Below are positions 28,076 through 38,640 of a stretch of DNA of 64,000 nucleotides, piece by piece; positions within the stretch are counted from its first letter, which is position 1, and every line of letters begins with the position of its first letter. The DNA comes from Latilactobacillus curvatus JCM 1096 = DSM 20019 (GTDB lineage: Bacteria > Bacillota > Bacilli > Lactobacillales > Lactobacillaceae). The notes under the pieces are model-generated. The model was not told the DNA's origin. It searched no databases and worked only from the letters and a program-made list of their open reading frames with translations. The position numbers and the translations under genes were made by a program. The stretch spans positions 62,001 to 126,000 of the forward strand of contig NZ_CP026116.1 of assembly GCF_004101845.1 (NCBI RefSeq). Reading direction: 5' to 3'.

Positions 28076-29800
28076 ATGAGCTGGCAAGATAATTATGCAA
28101 TTTGGAATAATCAAACAGAAATGGATTTACCTTTAAAAAAAGCACTTAACGAAATGGCAAACGACCATGATGCATTAGAAAAAGCATTTAGCGTTCCAAT
28201 GGAATTTGGGACAGCTGGGATGCGCGGTATTTTAGGCCCTGGGATCAACTGCATGAACATTTATACGGTGCGTCAAGCCACAGAAGGCCTCGCTCAATTC
28301 ATGAAAACATTACCAGAAGCGACTAAAAAACGCGGTGTGGCTATCAGTTTTGATTCACGTTATCAATCTGAAACATTTGCGCACGAAGCAGCGCGGGTCT
28401 TAGGTCAACATCAAATCCCAACGTTTGTTTTTGATGCCTTACGCCCAACACCTGAATTATCATTTACCGTACGGCACTTACATACCTATGCCGGTATCAT
28501 GATTACAGCAAGTCATAATCCTAAACAATACAATGGTTACAAGATTTATGGCAAAGACGGCGCGCAAATGCCACCTAAGGAATCCGATTTAATCACAAGT
28601 TATATTCGCAAAGTAACCGATTTATTTGCGATTGAAGTGGCTGATGAAAGCACATTGCGCGAAGCCGGCTTAATGACTTTAATTGGCGAAAATGTGGATC
28701 AAGCTTACTTAGCTGAAGTTAAGCAAGTCACGATTAATCAAGAATTGGTCGACACAGTCGGCAAGACCATGTCATTGATTTACACCCCACTTCATGGGAC
28801 CGGGAAAGTACTTGGTGAACGCGCATTGCGTCAAGCAGGCTTTGAACAATTTACAATGGTCGCTGAACAAGCAGTTGCTGATCCAGAATTTGCAACGACA
28901 CCATTCCCTAATCCAGAATTCCCACAAACATTCGATATGGCGATTGAGCTCGGGAAAGCACAACAAGCTGACTTGTTGATTGCGACTGATCCAGATGCTG
29001 ACCGTTTGGGCGCCGCTGTGCGTCAACCAGACGGGAGTTACCAATTGATGACTGGGAACCAAATCGCTTCTGTTTTATTACGTTATATTTTACAAGCTAG
29101 TAAAGATGCTGGCACATTACCAGCCAATGCAGCGGCTGTTAAGTCAATCGTGTCAACAGAATTGGCAACGAAGATTGCAGCGAGCTACAATGTGAAGATG
29201 ATTGATGTCTTAACCGGCTTCAAATTTATCGCTGAACAAATTCAACACTTTGAAGACACAGACGAAAACACCTTCATGTTTGGTTTCGAAGAAAGCTATG
29301 GCTACTTAGTGAAACCATTCGTTCGCGATAAAGATGCGATTCAAACATTGGTCTTATTAGCGGAAGTTGCAGCTTATTACAAGTCAAACGGTAAGACTTT
29401 GTATGATGGCATTCAAGAATTATATGCGGAATACGGCTACTTCGCTGAACAAACGACTGCAGTTGATTTCGAAGGGGTCAATGGCCCACAACAAATGGCT
29501 GACTTGATGGTTAAATGTCGTGAAGAAAGCCCAGTTGAATTTGCCGGCATCAAAGTCGCTTCAGCAGAAGACTTCCAAACACAAACAGAAACTTTTGCGG
29601 ACGGTCATACTGAACCCATCAATTTACCAACATCTAATGTTCTGAAATATCACTTAGAAGATGGCACTTGGATTGCGATTCGCCCAAGTGGGACTGAACC
29701 AAAAGTGAAATTCTATGTGGGGACATCCGCTGATGATGCCGCAACAGCTGATTTGAAGTTAGCAAACTTCGAAAAAGCAATTCATGAACTTGTAAAATAG
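28076..29800 (+). CDS. pgcA: Alpha-phosphoglucomutase / phospho-sugar mutase
   Basis: 574 residues from ATG 28076 (MSWQDNYAIWNN). It interconverts glucose-6- and glucose-1-phosphate, linking glycolysis to UDP-glucose for wall polymers. The FGTAGMRG substrate loop is near 45, the phospho-serine loop TASHNPKQYNGYK near 145, metal-binding DPDADRLG near 305, the sugar loop GFEESYGYL near 405, and the phosphate-binding loop RPSGTEPKVKFY near 540. Length fits the PgcA branch (about 575-580) rather than GlmM (about 450). Confidence 0.93.
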   Translation: MSWQDNYAIWNNQTEMDLPLKKALNEMANDHDALEKAFSVPMEFGTAGMRGILGPGINCMNIYTVRQATEGLAQFMKTLPEATKKRGVAISFDSRYQSETFAHEAARVLGQHQIPTFVFDALRPTPELSFTVRHLHTYAGIMITASHNPKQYNGYKIYGKDGAQMPPKESDLITSYIRKVTDLFAIEVADESTLREAGLMTLIGENVDQAYLAEVKQVTINQELVDTVGKTMSLIYTPLHGTGKVLGERALRQAGFEQFTMVAEQAVADPEFATTPFPNPEFPQTFDMAIELGKAQQADLLIATDPDADRLGAAVRQPDGSYQLMTGNQIASVLLRYILQASKDAGTLPANAAAVKSIVSTELATKIAASYNVKMIDVLTGFKFIAEQIQHFEDTDENTFMFGFEESYGYLVKPFVRDKDAIQTLVLLAEVAAYYKSNGKTLYDGIQELYAEYGYFAEQTTAVDFEGVNGPQQMADLMVKCREESPVEFAGIKVASAEDFQTQTETFADGHTEPINLPTSNVLKYHLEDGTWIAIRPSGTEPKVKFYVGTSADDAATADLKLANFEKAIHELVK

Positions 29801-29813
29801 ATAGGGCTTCTGT

Positions 29814-29842
29814 TTTACATTTCAGGATAACTTACCTATAAT
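29814..29842 (+). promoter_or_regulatory. Promoter of the HD phosphohydrolase gene
   Basis: A -35 TTTACA (29814-29819), 17-bp spacer and -10 TATAAT (29837-29842). A terminator-like hairpin follows before the gene. Confidence 0.65.
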
Positions 29843-29852
29843 AAAGAACAGT

Positions 29853-29889
29853 AAATAGACGGACTACTGCGTTAGTCGGTCTATTTTTG
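29853..29889 (+). terminator. Terminator-like hairpin between pgcA and the HD gene
   Basis: AAATAGAC-G-GACTA pairs with TTAGTC-G-GTCTATTT and ends in TTTTT. It lies downstream of a good promoter, so it could be the pgcA terminator, a leader attenuator for the next gene, or both. Confidence 0.65.
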
Positions 29890-29912
29890 TAAGAAAAGGG
29901 AGGTAGTTTGGT

Positions 29913-30545
29913 ATGGGTATGCATCAATATTTGCAAGGTTTGAATAATTTGGAGACACTAAATCGCGCACCAGGATTGTTTAAATATCAAGAACATTCCG
30001 TTGCAGCGCACTCCTTTAAAGTAGCAGAAATTGCGCAATTATTAGGCGATATTGAAGAAGAAAATGGGCAAACGATTAATTGGCAAGTGCTGTACGAACG
30101 CGCACTGAACCACGATTATACGGAACGGTTTATCGGCGATATTAAGACGCCGGTCAAATACGCAACGCATGAATTGCGGACGATGTTGGCCAATGTCGAA
30201 AGTTCATTAACCGCTAACTTCATTAAAAATGAAATTCCAGATTTCTTACAAGAACGGTATCAACGTCGTTTGAGTGAAGGAAAAGATGAAACTTTGGAAG
30301 GGCAATTATTAGCCGTTGCCGATAAGATTGATTTACTCTACGAGTCTTTTGGTGAAATTGAAAAAGGTAATCCTGAGAATGCTTTTCTAGAAATTTTTGC
30401 GGAAAGTTTAAAAACGATTATGCAATACCAAAATCTCGCATGCGCCCGTTATTTCATCCAAGAAATCTTGCCAGATTTACTGAGTGAAGACTTCGCAGAT
30501 CGAGGGAAGCTAACCCAATTAGTGAGACAGACGCTAGCGGAATAG
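29913..30545 (+). CDS. YfbR-like HD-domain phosphohydrolase
   Basis: 210 residues. Metal-ligand motifs of a YfbR/5'-deoxynucleotidase-type HD domain are visible: the first His in QEHSVAAHSFKVA near 28-36, the HD pair in ALNHDYTERF near 70, and a distal Asp in LLAVADKIDLLYE near 132. YfbR removes 5' phosphate from deoxynucleotides, but the substrate here is inferred. The start ATG follows GGGAGG by 8 bases. The stop codon G is also the first base of repeat copy B. Confidence 0.78.
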   Translation: MGMHQYLQGLNNLETLNRAPGLFKYQEHSVAAHSFKVAEIAQLLGDIEEENGQTINWQVLYERALNHDYTERFIGDIKTPVKYATHELRTMLANVESSLTANFIKNEIPDFLQERYQRRLSEGKDETLEGQLLAVADKIDLLYESFGEIEKGNPENAFLEIFAESLKTIMQYQNLACARYFIQEILPDLLSEDFADRGKLTQLVRQTLAE

Positions 30546-30664
30546 AGTGCTGTTGTCAGTCGCTCAGATTCAGAGCATTTGCCTAACTTGGCGAATTGAC
30601 GCTATAAGCGGCGATTTGACAAGTGTAGCAAAGCGCAGGAATCTACTGACAACAGCACGTTTCC
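30544..30664 (+). repeat. Intergenic palindromic repeat, copy B
   Basis: It begins AGAGTGC at the stop of the HD gene. Basal arm GTGCTGTTGTCAGT pairs perfectly with ACTGACAACAGCAC (30646-30659), extended by AGATTC/GAATCT. The middle holds GAATTGACGC and GGCGATTTGAC. It ends GCACGTTTCC. Confidence 0.7.
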
Positions 30665-30674
30665 ACACTTTAGT

Positions 30675-30796
30675 TGAAACGTGCTTTCATTAAGCATCCT
30701 TTTCCGGTTAGCTACACCAGCCGCATCATCGACTGCGTCGCTAATCCGTCTGGTTAGGCTAATCCTCAAAGGATAACCGCTTAATGACGCACTCTT
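30675..30796 (-). repeat. Intergenic palindromic repeat, copy E (inverted)
   Basis: Read on the minus strand it begins AGAGTGCG and ends GAAAGCACGTTTC. Arms CATTAAGC and ATCCTTT pair with AAAGGAT and GCTTAATG. The core GATTAGCGACGCAGTCGATG is shared with copy D. It faces copy B, and the abutting ends GCACGTTTC/GAAACGTGC form a further hairpin. A second AGAGTGCTG lies just outside at 30800-30808. Confidence 0.7.
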
Positions 30797-30811
30797 TAAT
30801 CAGCACTCTGG

Positions 30812-30825
30812 CGAAAGTATGTTCG
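30812..30825 (+). promoter_or_regulatory. LexA (SOS) box upstream of uvrB
   Basis: CGAAAGTATGTTCG differs at one base from the Gram-positive consensus CGAAC-N4-GTTCG. A TAGAAT -10 lies at 30832-30837. uvrBA is a standard SOS operon in Firmicutes. Confidence 0.8.
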
Positions 30826-30887
30826 GTGTGGTAGAATAGTGGATGACTTAAAGGACAAGGAATATTATTCTTTATAAAATCGGTAAG

Positions 30888-30932
30888 TAGACGTTATGGT
30901 GGAGGGCAACTTCTACCCGGCGTCTTCTTTTA
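30888..30932 (+). promoter_or_regulatory. Hairpin in the uvrB leader
   Basis: AGACG/CGTCT encloses an inner helix GGTGGAG/CTTCTACC and is followed by TTCTTTTA. It lies between the SOS promoter and the uvrB start. It may be a weak attenuator; the T-run is imperfect. Confidence 0.4.
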
Positions 30933-30961
30933 TCGCTAGCAAATGGTAATGGAGGCTTTTG

Positions 30962-32965
30962 ATGATTGAACGACAGAATGATAACCAATTTGATTTAGTG
31001 GCGCCCTATGAACCAGCTGGGGACCAACCAGCGGCAATTGAAACGTTAACTAAGAACTTCGAGGCGGGTGCAAAAGCACAAGTCTTGATGGGGGCGACTG
31101 GGACCGGGAAGACCTTTACGATGTCGAACGTCATCAAGAATTTAAACAAACCAACATTGATCATTTCGCATAATAAGACTTTGGCAGGCCAGCTCTATGC
31201 CGAGTTTAAGCAATTTTTCCCGAATAACGCGGTAGAATATTTTGTCAGTTACTACGATTATTACCAACCAGAAGCTTATGTGCCTTCAAGTGATACCTAC
31301 ATCGAAAAAGATTCGAGTATTAACGACGAAATCGACAAACTACGGCATTCAGCAACCAGTGCGCTGTTGGAACGCAACGATGTGATTGTGGTTGCGTCGG
31401 TTTCATGTATTTTCGGCTTAGGTGATCCGAATGAATATCAAGATCACGTCCTTTCGTTACGGCCAGGGATGGAGATTGAGCGCAATGACTTATTGCGTCA
31501 ATTGGTGGATATTCAATTTGAACGGAACGACATTGATTTCCAACGGGGCCGTTTCCGCGTCCGTGGTGACGTGGTCGAGATTTTCCCGGCTTCACGTGAT
31601 GATCATGCGTTGCGGGTTGAATTCTTCGGCGATGAGATTGATCGAATCGTTGAAGTTGACGCGCTAACCGGTGAAGTCATTGGTGAACGCGAACATGTTG
31701 CGATTTTCCCAGCAACGCATTTCATGACTAGTGAAGAAAAGATGGAAAAAGCCATTAAGAGTATCAAGGCTGAATTAGAAGGCCGACTAACGGAATTGAA
31801 GGCGGACGGCAAGTTGTTGGAAGCCCAACGTTTGGAACAACGAACGAATTACGATCTTGAGATGATGCAAGAAATGGGCTATTGCTCGGGGATCGAAAAC
31901 TATTCACGGCACATGGAGGATCGTGCGGCGGGGGAACCACCTTATACGTTGCTCGATTTCTTCCCGAAAGATTCAATCATGATGATTGATGAATCCCATG
32001 TAACGATGCCGCAAATTCGCGGGATGTATAACGGGGATCGTGCCCGGAAGCAAATGTTAATCGATTATGGGTTCCGATTACCAAGTGCGCTTGATAATCG
32101 GCCTTTGACGCTACCTGAATTCGAAGAACACGTCAATGAAATCATGTACGTTTCTGCGACTCCAGGCCCTTATGAAGCTGAACAAACCGATATTCAGGTC
32201 GATCAGATTATTCGACCAACTGGCTTGTTAGATCCGAATATTGAGGTCCGGCCGATTATGGGCCAGATTGATGATTTGGTCGGCGAAATTAATGATCGGA
32301 TTGAAAAGAACGAACGCGTCTTTATTACAACGTTAACCAAGAAGATGTCGGAAGATTTAACTGACTATCTCAAAGAACTGGGGATTAAAGTCCGTTACTT
32401 GCATAGTGATATCAAGACTTTGGAACGAACGGAAATTATCCGTGATTTACGGCTTGGTAAGTTTGACGTCTTAATTGGGATTAACTTGTTGCGGGAAGGG
32501 ATTGACGTCCCTGAAGTCTCGTTAGTGGCAATTTTGGATGCCGATAAAGAAGGTTTCTTGCGGAGCGAGCGCTCATTGATTCAAACAATCGGCCGTGCTT
32601 CTCGGAATCAAAACGGGCAAGTCCTTTTGTATGCCGATAAGATTACCGATTCGATGCGCAATGCAATGGATGAAACCAAGCGGCGGCGTTCGATTCAAGA
32701 AGCCTACAACGAAGCACATCACATGACGCCGAAGACGATTATCAAACCAGTTCGGGATGCGATTTCGGTTGTTCAATCAGTCGAACACCCTGAAGAAGTC
32801 AAGATGACCAACGAGATTGATTTCGATAGTATGTCGAAAGCTGAAAAACTAGAAATGGTAGAACGGTTATCTGAACAAATGCGGAATGCGGCCAAGAAAC
32901 TGGACTTCGAACAGGCAGCTACGTTACGGGATACCATCTTAGAGATTAAGAGTGAAATTGATTAA
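30962..32965 (+). CDS. uvrB: Excinuclease ABC subunit B
   Basis: 667 residues from ATG 30962, six bases after TGGAGG; the adjacent upstream TTG is too close to the site. UvrB verifies lesions handed over by UvrA and recruits UvrC. Walker [11 protein letters not shown] (near 42), beta-hairpin [21 protein letters not shown] (near 95), DESH motif [11 protein letters not shown] (near 340) and helicase motif [11 protein letters not shown] (near 540) are intact. The C-terminal UvrC-binding UVR motif ([20 protein letters not shown]) is present. uvrA follows 12 bp later. Confidence 0.97.
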   Translation: MIERQNDNQFDLVAPYEPAGDQPAAIETLTKNFEAGAKAQVLMGATGTGKTFTMSNVIKNLNKPTLIISHNKTLAGQLYAEFKQFFPNNAVEYFVSYYDYYQPEAYVPSSDTYIEKDSSINDEIDKLRHSATSALLERNDVIVVASVSCIFGLGDPNEYQDHVLSLRPGMEIERNDLLRQLVDIQFERNDIDFQRGRFRVRGDVVEIFPASRDDHALRVEFFGDEIDRIVEVDALTGEVIGEREHVAIFPATHFMTSEEKMEKAIKSIKAELEGRLTELKADGKLLEAQRLEQRTNYDLEMMQEMGYCSGIENYSRHMEDRAAGEPPYTLLDFFPKDSIMMIDESHVTMPQIRGMYNGDRARKQMLIDYGFRLPSALDNRPLTLPEFEEHVNEIMYVSATPGPYEAEQTDIQVDQIIRPTGLLDPNIEVRPIMGQIDDLVGEINDRIEKNERVFITTLTKKMSEDLTDYLKELGIKVRYLHSDIKTLERTEIIRDLRLGKFDVLIGINLLREGIDVPEVSLVAILDADKEGFLRSERSLIQTIGRASRNQNGQVLLYADKITDSMRNAMDETKRRRSIQEAYNEAHHMTPKTIIKPVRDAISVVQSVEHPEEVKMTNEIDFDSMSKAEKLEMVERLSEQMRNAAKKLDFEQAATLRDTILEIKSEID

Positions 32966-32977
32966 AAGAGGTAAAGC

Positions 32978-35830
32978 ATGGCAAATGATAAGATCGTCAT
33001 TCATGGCGCAAGAGCGCATAATTTAAAAGATATTGATGTTACAATTCCACGGGATAAACTGGTGGTTGTGACGGGATTGTCGGGCTCTGGGAAGAGTTCG
33101 TTAGCGTTTGATACATTATATGCCGAAGGACAACGGCGCTACGTCGAGAGTTTATCGGCTTATGCGCGCCAATTCTTAGGCCAGATGGATAAACCGGATG
33201 TTGATTCAATTGATGGGCTCAGTCCTGCGATTTCGATCGACCAAAAAACAACGTCTAAAAATCCGCGTTCGACAGTCGGGACAGTCACGGAAATTAATGA
33301 TTATCTCCGGCTTTTATGGGCGCGGGTCGGTCATCCAATCTGTCCGAACGATGGGACTGAAATTAGTAGTCAATCCGTTGAACAGATGGTTGATCGTGTC
33401 TTAGCGTTACCTGAGAAGACGAAACTCCAGGTGATGTCACCGATTATTCGTGGCAAAAAAGGGCAACATAAAAAAGTATTTGAAAAAATCCAACGAGAAG
33501 GCTATGTCCGTGTTCAAGTCGATAGTGAAGTCATGGACGTTAGTGCCGATATCGAATTGGATAAGAATAAAAAACACGACATTAATATCGTGGTGGATCG
33601 AATCGTCGTCAAAGACGGTGTCCGGTCCCGTTTATTTGACTCGTTCGAAGCGGCTCTGCGCTTATCAGAAGGGTATGCGACTGCCGATATCATCGGTGGC
33701 GAACAACTACTTTTCTCAGAACACTATGCCTGCCCAATCTGTGGCTTTACGGTGGGCGCGTTAGAACCCCGCTTGTTCTCGTTCAACGCACCGTTTGGGG
33801 CCTGCACAGACTGTGATGGTTTAGGGGTTAAGCTAGAAGTCGATATGGATTTAGTGATTCCTGATACCAGCAAGACATTGCGCGAAGGAGCCATTGCGCC
33901 TTGGAATCCAATTAGCTCTCAATATTATCCACAGATGCTCGAACAAGCTTGCAAGTCATTTAAAATTGACATGGATCGACCATTTAGCAAATTAACACCA
34001 CGCCAAAAAGACATTATCTTAAATGGTTCTCAGGGTAAGAACTTCCACTTCCATTATGAAAATGATTTCGGTGGTGTGCGTGATGTGGACGTGCCGTTTG
34101 AAGGTGTATTAGCCAATATTGACCGCCGTTATCGTGAAACCAATAGTGATTTCACACGGACGCAAATGCGGACGTATATGACTGAATTAACGTGTCAAAC
34201 CTGTCATGGTGCTCGTTTAAATCGACAAGCTTTGGCTGTTAAAGTGGGCGGCCAAGATATCGCTGCCGTTTCAGACAACGCCATCAAAGAAGCTTTACCA
34301 TTCTTCGATCAACTTGAACTTTCTGAAAAAGACAGTGTGGTTGCCAAACCAATCTTGAAAGAAGTGCATGATCGGTTAACTTTCTTGATTAACGTCGGTC
34401 TGGATTATTTAACGCTCAGTCGGTCAGCCGGGACCCTTTCTGGTGGGGAAGCCCAACGGATTCGTTTAGCCACGCAAATTGGTTCGAACTTATCTGGCGT
34501 GCTCTACATCCTCGATGAACCGTCAATTGGTTTGCATCAACGTGATAATGACCGTTTGATCGGGTCACTGAAGAAGATGCGCGACTTAGGCAATACATTA
34601 ATTGTTGTTGAACATGATGAAGATACAATGCGCGCGGCTGATTACCTGATCGATATCGGGCCCGGCGCTGGTGAACTCGGTGGTGAAGTGATGGCCGCTG
34701 GGACCCCAACTGAAGTCGAACATAATCCGAAATCATTGACGGGCCGTTATTTAGCCGGTTCCGAATATATTCCAGTACCGCTAGAACGGCGTCAAGGCAA
34801 TGGCAAGAAGATTCGCGTGACCGGTGCGGCTGAAAATAACTTGAAGAATCTGACGGTTGATTTCCCATTAGGTGAATTTGTCGCGGTTACTGGTGTTTCA
34901 GGTTCAGGCAAGTCAACCTTAGTCAATACGATTTTGAAAAAAGCTTTGGCACAAAAGATGAACCGTAACTCAGCAAAACCAGGTCAATATAAAACAATTA
35001 CAGGTTATCAGAATCTTGAAAAACTGATTAATATTGATCAAAGTCCAATTGGTCGGACACCGCGGAGTAATCCAGCAACGTACACCGGCGTCTTTGACAA
35101 TATTCGTGATTTGTTTGCGCAAACCAATGAAGCCAAACTACGCGGTTATAAAAAAGGCCGTTTTAGTTTTAACGTTAAAGGTGGCCGCTGTGAAGCCTGC
35201 AAGGGTGACGGCATTATCAAGATTGAAATGAATTTCTTACCAGACGTGTATGTGCCGTGTGAAGTCTGTCATGGCAGTCGCTATAATTCAGAAACCTTGG
35301 AAGTCGTCTATAAGGGCAAGAACATTGCCGAAATCTTAGACATGACGGTCGGTGAAGCCACAGTCTTCTTCGCAAACATTCCCAAGATTGCCCGCAAGTT
35401 ACAAACGATTGTGGATGTCGGCTTAGGCTACGTCACATTGGGCCAGTCTGCCACAACCTTATCGGGTGGAGAAGCCCAACGGATGAAGTTGGCCTCTGAA
35501 TTACAGAAACAATCAACGGGTAAGAATTTATACATCCTCGATGAACCAACGACTGGCTTGCATACCGACGATATCAAGCGCTTGTTGGGCGTTTTGGAAC
35601 GGTTAGTTGAAGAAGGTAACACGATCTTAGTGATTGAACATAACTTAGATGTTATTAAGACTGCCGATCACATCATTGACTTAGGACCAGAAGGCGGCGA
35701 TAAAGGCGGGACAATTGTCGCGACCGGTACGCCAGAAGAAATTGCCAACGTCAGTGAAAGCTATACAGGCCAATATTTAAAACCTGTTTTAGAACGCGAT
35801 ACAGCACGCACAATTGCCGCTCAGGATTAA
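32978..35830 (+). CDS. uvrA: Excinuclease ABC subunit A
   Basis: 950 residues, a tandem ABC ATPase that first recognises DNA damage. Walker A is GLSGSGKSS (near 32) and GVSGSGKST (near 640). The signatures are [17 protein letters not shown] and [17 protein letters not shown]. Zinc modules are CPIC/CTDC (near 252-280) and CEAC/CEVC (near 738-765), and the insertion domain lies between them. All key residues look intact. It is the second gene of the SOS-controlled uvrBA operon and is followed by a strong terminator. Confidence 0.97.
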   Translation: MANDKIVIHGARAHNLKDIDVTIPRDKLVVVTGLSGSGKSSLAFDTLYAEGQRRYVESLSAYARQFLGQMDKPDVDSIDGLSPAISIDQKTTSKNPRSTVGTVTEINDYLRLLWARVGHPICPNDGTEISSQSVEQMVDRVLALPEKTKLQVMSPIIRGKKGQHKKVFEKIQREGYVRVQVDSEVMDVSADIELDKNKKHDINIVVDRIVVKDGVRSRLFDSFEAALRLSEGYATADIIGGEQLLFSEHYACPICGFTVGALEPRLFSFNAPFGACTDCDGLGVKLEVDMDLVIPDTSKTLREGAIAPWNPISSQYYPQMLEQACKSFKIDMDRPFSKLTPRQKDIILNGSQGKNFHFHYENDFGGVRDVDVPFEGVLANIDRRYRETNSDFTRTQMRTYMTELTCQTCHGARLNRQALAVKVGGQDIAAVSDNAIKEALPFFDQLELSEKDSVVAKPILKEVHDRLTFLINVGLDYLTLSRSAGTLSGGEAQRIRLATQIGSNLSGVLYILDEPSIGLHQRDNDRLIGSLKKMRDLGNTLIVVEHDEDTMRAADYLIDIGPGAGELGGEVMAAGTPTEVEHNPKSLTGRYLAGSEYIPVPLERRQGNGKKIRVTGAAENNLKNLTVDFPLGEFVAVTGVSGSGKSTLVNTILKKALAQKMNRNSAKPGQYKTITGYQNLEKLINIDQSPIGRTPRSNPATYTGVFDNIRDLFAQTNEAKLRGYKKGRFSFNVKGGRCEACKGDGIIKIEMNFLPDVYVPCEVCHGSRYNSETLEVVYKGKNIAEILDMTVGEATVFFANIPKIARKLQTIVDVGLGYVTLGQSATTLSGGEAQRMKLASELQKQSTGKNLYILDEPTTGLHTDDIKRLLGVLERLVEEGNTILVIEHNLDVIKTADHIIDLGPEGGDKGGTIVATGTPEEIANVSESYTGQYLKPVLERDTARTIAAQD

Positions 35831-35861
35831 CCAGAAGATGGTTGATAGAATGTGTTTAAAA

Positions 35862-35909
35862 AGCGGGCGGTTAAGACAGAATGATTGCTGTCTTAACCGC
35901 CCACTTTTT
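35862..35909 (+). terminator. Terminator of uvrBA
   Basis: A long near-perfect stem, GCGGGCGGTTAAGACAG with CTGTCTTAACCGCCC, then CTTTTT. Confidence 0.92.
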
Positions 35910-35984
35910 GTTTTGTCAAATTTAGTTGTAGATTGTCCGTAAAAAAAGTATCATAAAGGTATTAACAACGAGAGGTGATTGGGA

Positions 35985-36521
35985 ATGTTTAGAAAAAATG
36001 AATGGCACTTTGATTGGTCAGAATTTATGACGGGGATTATTTTCTTAATCGTTGCATATTGCTTGTTTAATCAACCAGGTAAGACATTATCTGGTTTGGT
36101 AATCGTGATTGCGATTGCGGCGATTATTCGGGGAATTGCCAAAATCAGTGCATATAGTCGGTTACGTCAAGAGACAGGGATGCGCGCAACGTTAATGTTG
36201 GTCGATGCCATTGTCGATGTCATTTTGGGAATTTTGTTTATCTTGAATATTCCAGCTGGAGTGGCTGCTTTAGGTTATATCTTTGCATTCTGGTTCTTGT
36301 TCGATTCAATTGTGGCATTATTGAATGTCGGCCATCTCAAGCAATTTAACACAGGCCTATACATCGTTTCGATGATTCTGAATATCTTAGGCGTAATCGT
36401 TGGGATCTTATTGTTAATGGATCCAGTGGTGACTGCCGTAACGATGGTGACCCTAGTTGGTTTTTACTTTGCTTTCTTTGGGATTAATGCCATCATCATC
36501 GCATTTGCAAGACGTTTATAG
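35985..36521 (+). CDS. HdeD-like DUF308 membrane protein
   Basis: About 178 residues from ATG 35985 (MFRKNEWHFDWSEFMTG) behind GAGAGGTGA. Six membrane segments are arranged in pairs, including IIFLIVAYCLF, LVIVIAIAAIIRGIAKI, IVDVILGILFILNIPAGVAALGYI, LYIVSMILNILGVIVGILLL and VTLVGFYFAFFGINAIII. This matches the HdeD/DUF308 family, implicated in acid resistance in enterobacteria; the role in Firmicutes is unknown. It is monocistronic. Confidence 0.78.
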   Translation: MFRKNEWHFDWSEFMTGIIFLIVAYCLFNQPGKTLSGLVIVIAIAAIIRGIAKISAYSRLRQETGMRATLMLVDAIVDVILGILFILNIPAGVAALGYIFAFWFLFDSIVALLNVGHLKQFNTGLYIVSMILNILGVIVGILLLMDPVVTAVTMVTLVGFYFAFFGINAIIIAFARRL

Positions 36522-36536
36522 TCTCTAAATTTAATG

Positions 36537-36572
36537 ATTGCGGAACAATTTGATTGTTCTGCAATTTTTTTT
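36537..36572 (+). terminator. Terminator of the DUF308 gene
   Basis: ATTGCGGAACAAT/ATTGTTCTGCAAT with T-run. Confidence 0.88.
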
Positions 36573-36722
36573 ATGGAAAAAATAAGCTCTTTCAAATGCC
36601 TAGACATTAGGAATGAACTCGGTTTAATAGCATTAAATAACACGTGTCGAGAGTTTCGACAGCTTTCAATGACACACCAGGAATGTTACAATGATAAAAG
36701 CGAAAACTTAAGGGGTGGTCTG

Positions 36723-37607
36723 ATGACAGATACATTGAACTTAGTAGTGATTACAGGGATGAGTGGTGCCGGGAAAACCGTTGCCATGCAAAGTTTTGAA
36801 GATCTAGGTTATTTTTGTGTCGACAATATGCCACCGACATTGCTACCTAAGTTTTGGGAATTGGTTAAGGAGTCCGGCAAAGTGACTAAGATTGCATTAG
36901 TGATTGATTTGCGCTCACGTGCTTTTTACGATGAGATCATTGAAATGCTTGCTAACCTTGATAATACCCAATTCGTGACGACTAAGATTCTCTTCTTGGA
37001 TGCATCAGATGAGGAATTGGTTTCGCGATACAAGGAAACACGCCGTTCCCACCCACTAGCGATGGAGGGGCGTTTAATGGACGGTATTCAAAAAGAACGG
37101 CGCCTGTTAACTGAAATTCGCAATCGAGCACAGATGGTGGTGGATACTTCAACCATGTCACCACGACAATTAAGAGAAAAGATTTTTCATGTCTTCAAGA
37201 CGTCAGATAATCCGTCATTCCATATTGAAGTGATGTCATTTGGGTTTAAATACGGTTTACCAATTGATGCGGATATCGTCATGGATGTCCGTTTCTTACC
37301 GAACCCATACTATGTGCCAGCATTTAAGGAATTAAACGGTTTAGACCAACCGGTTAGAGACTATGTAATGGCGCAGCCAGCGACTGAAAAGTTCTACGAA
37401 CAATTTAGTGGGCTGTTAAAAGACATCATGCCAGGTTATCTCAAGGAAGGCAAAACAAGTGTGACAATTGCGATTGGCTGTACCGGCGGGCAACACCGTT
37501 CAGTAGCGCTTGCCCAACGATTGGCTGATGATTTATCGTTCGATTATCCGGTTGACGTGACCCACCGGGATATGAAGAAACGCAAGGAAACGGTTAACCG
37601 GTCATGA
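36723..37607 (+). CDS. rapZ: RNase adapter RapZ / nucleotide-binding protein YvcJ
   Basis: 294 residues from ATG 36723 ([19 protein letters not shown]), with AAGGGGTGG upstream. The N-terminal P-loop is GMSGAGKT and the second nucleotide motif is [10 protein letters not shown]. The C-terminal domain has [10 protein letters not shown] and [12 protein letters not shown]. In enterobacteria it is a sensor of glucosamine-6-phosphate; in Bacillus YvcJ affects competence. It overlaps yvcK by 4 nt and belongs to the conserved rapZ-yvcK-whiA operon. Confidence 0.94.
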   Translation: MTDTLNLVVITGMSGAGKTVAMQSFEDLGYFCVDNMPPTLLPKFWELVKESGKVTKIALVIDLRSRAFYDEIIEMLANLDNTQFVTTKILFLDASDEELVSRYKETRRSHPLAMEGRLMDGIQKERRLLTEIRNRAQMVVDTSTMSPRQLREKIFHVFKTSDNPSFHIEVMSFGFKYGLPIDADIVMDVRFLPNPYYVPAFKELNGLDQPVRDYVMAQPATEKFYEQFSGLLKDIMPGYLKEGKTSVTIAIGCTGGQHRSVALAQRLADDLSFDYPVDVTHRDMKKRKETVNRS

Positions 37608-38638
37608 CAGCTACTAATCGGATTATCCGGGTCATTAAAGGGCGACGACCAAAAGTCGTTGTGATTGGTGGCGGCACTGGACTACCCGTTATCTTAAAGA
37701 GTCTCCGTGAACAGAATGCGGATGCTACGGCAATTGTCACGGTTGCCGATGATGGCGGTTCATCCGGCGTTATTCGCGATTACATTAACGTGGTACCACC
37801 TGGTGATATTCGGAATGTATTAGTCGCCTTGTCAGATTTACCACAGTTAACGCTCGATATTTTTCAATACCGCTTTAAATCACACGATGCCTTTTTCTCA
37901 GGGCATGCGATTGGTAATTTAATTATTGCGGCGTTATCTGAAATGGAATCAGGTATTTTTGATGCTGTTCAACGGTTATCAGAAATGATGGCGGTTGACG
38001 GTCATATTTATCCTGCGGCCAATGTTGCGCTGTCGTTGAATGCTGAATTTAAAGACGGCACCCAGTTAACAGGGGAATCTGAGATTACTGCAGCACGCAA
38101 GCAGATTAAGCGTGTTTGGGTCTCAAAAACGGATCAAGATGATACTGCAGCACCCGAAGCCGTTCAACAAGTGGTTGATGCGATTTTGGCTGCCGATGTG
38201 GTTGTCTTAGGACCCGGCAGTTTGTTTACCAGTATTTTACCGAATCTAATGATTAAAAACTTAGGTGCGGCAGTCAAGCAAACTAAGGCGGAAGTGATTT
38301 ACATTTGTAATATCATGACGCAAAAAGGGGAAACGGAACACTTTACCGATGCCGATCACGTCCGCGTGTTGAATGATCATCTTGGTCAGAACTTCGTGGA
38401 CACGGTTTTGGTTAATACCGCACAAGTCCCTGAAAACTATTTGGATCATCAAAAGTACGACGAAATTCTCTGGCCGGTTGAACATGACTTTGATGGCTTA
38501 CGAGGATTGGGTTGTCGAGTGATTTCCGATAACTTTTTGAAGTTGAAAGATCATGGTGTGTTCCATAATGGACAAAAAGTAGCGAGTGAAATTATGAATC
38601 TTGCTTTCCAGGTCAATACAGCTAAGCGAGGTGAATAA
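37604..38638 (+). CDS. yvcK: YvcK family gluconeogenesis/envelope factor
   Basis: 344 residues. [19 protein letters not shown] is the N-terminal nucleotide-sugar-binding signature. [26 protein letters not shown] and [14 protein letters not shown] are hallmark segments of the CofD/YvcK superfamily. In Bacillus YvcK is needed for growth on gluconeogenic sources and for cell-shape maintenance. Its start overlaps the rapZ stop (ATGA). Confidence 0.94.
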   Translation: MTATNRIIRVIKGRRPKVVVIGGGTGLPVILKSLREQNADATAIVTVADDGGSSGVIRDYINVVPPGDIRNVLVALSDLPQLTLDIFQYRFKSHDAFFSGHAIGNLIIAALSEMESGIFDAVQRLSEMMAVDGHIYPAANVALSLNAEFKDGTQLTGESEITAARKQIKRVWVSKTDQDDTAAPEAVQQVVDAILAADVVVLGPGSLFTSILPNLMIKNLGAAVKQTKAEVIYICNIMTQKGETEHFTDADHVRVLNDHLGQNFVDTVLVNTAQVPENYLDHQKYDEILWPVEHDFDGLRGLGCRVISDNFLKLKDHGVFHNGQKVASEIMNLAFQVNTAKRGE

Positions 38639-38640
38639 TC

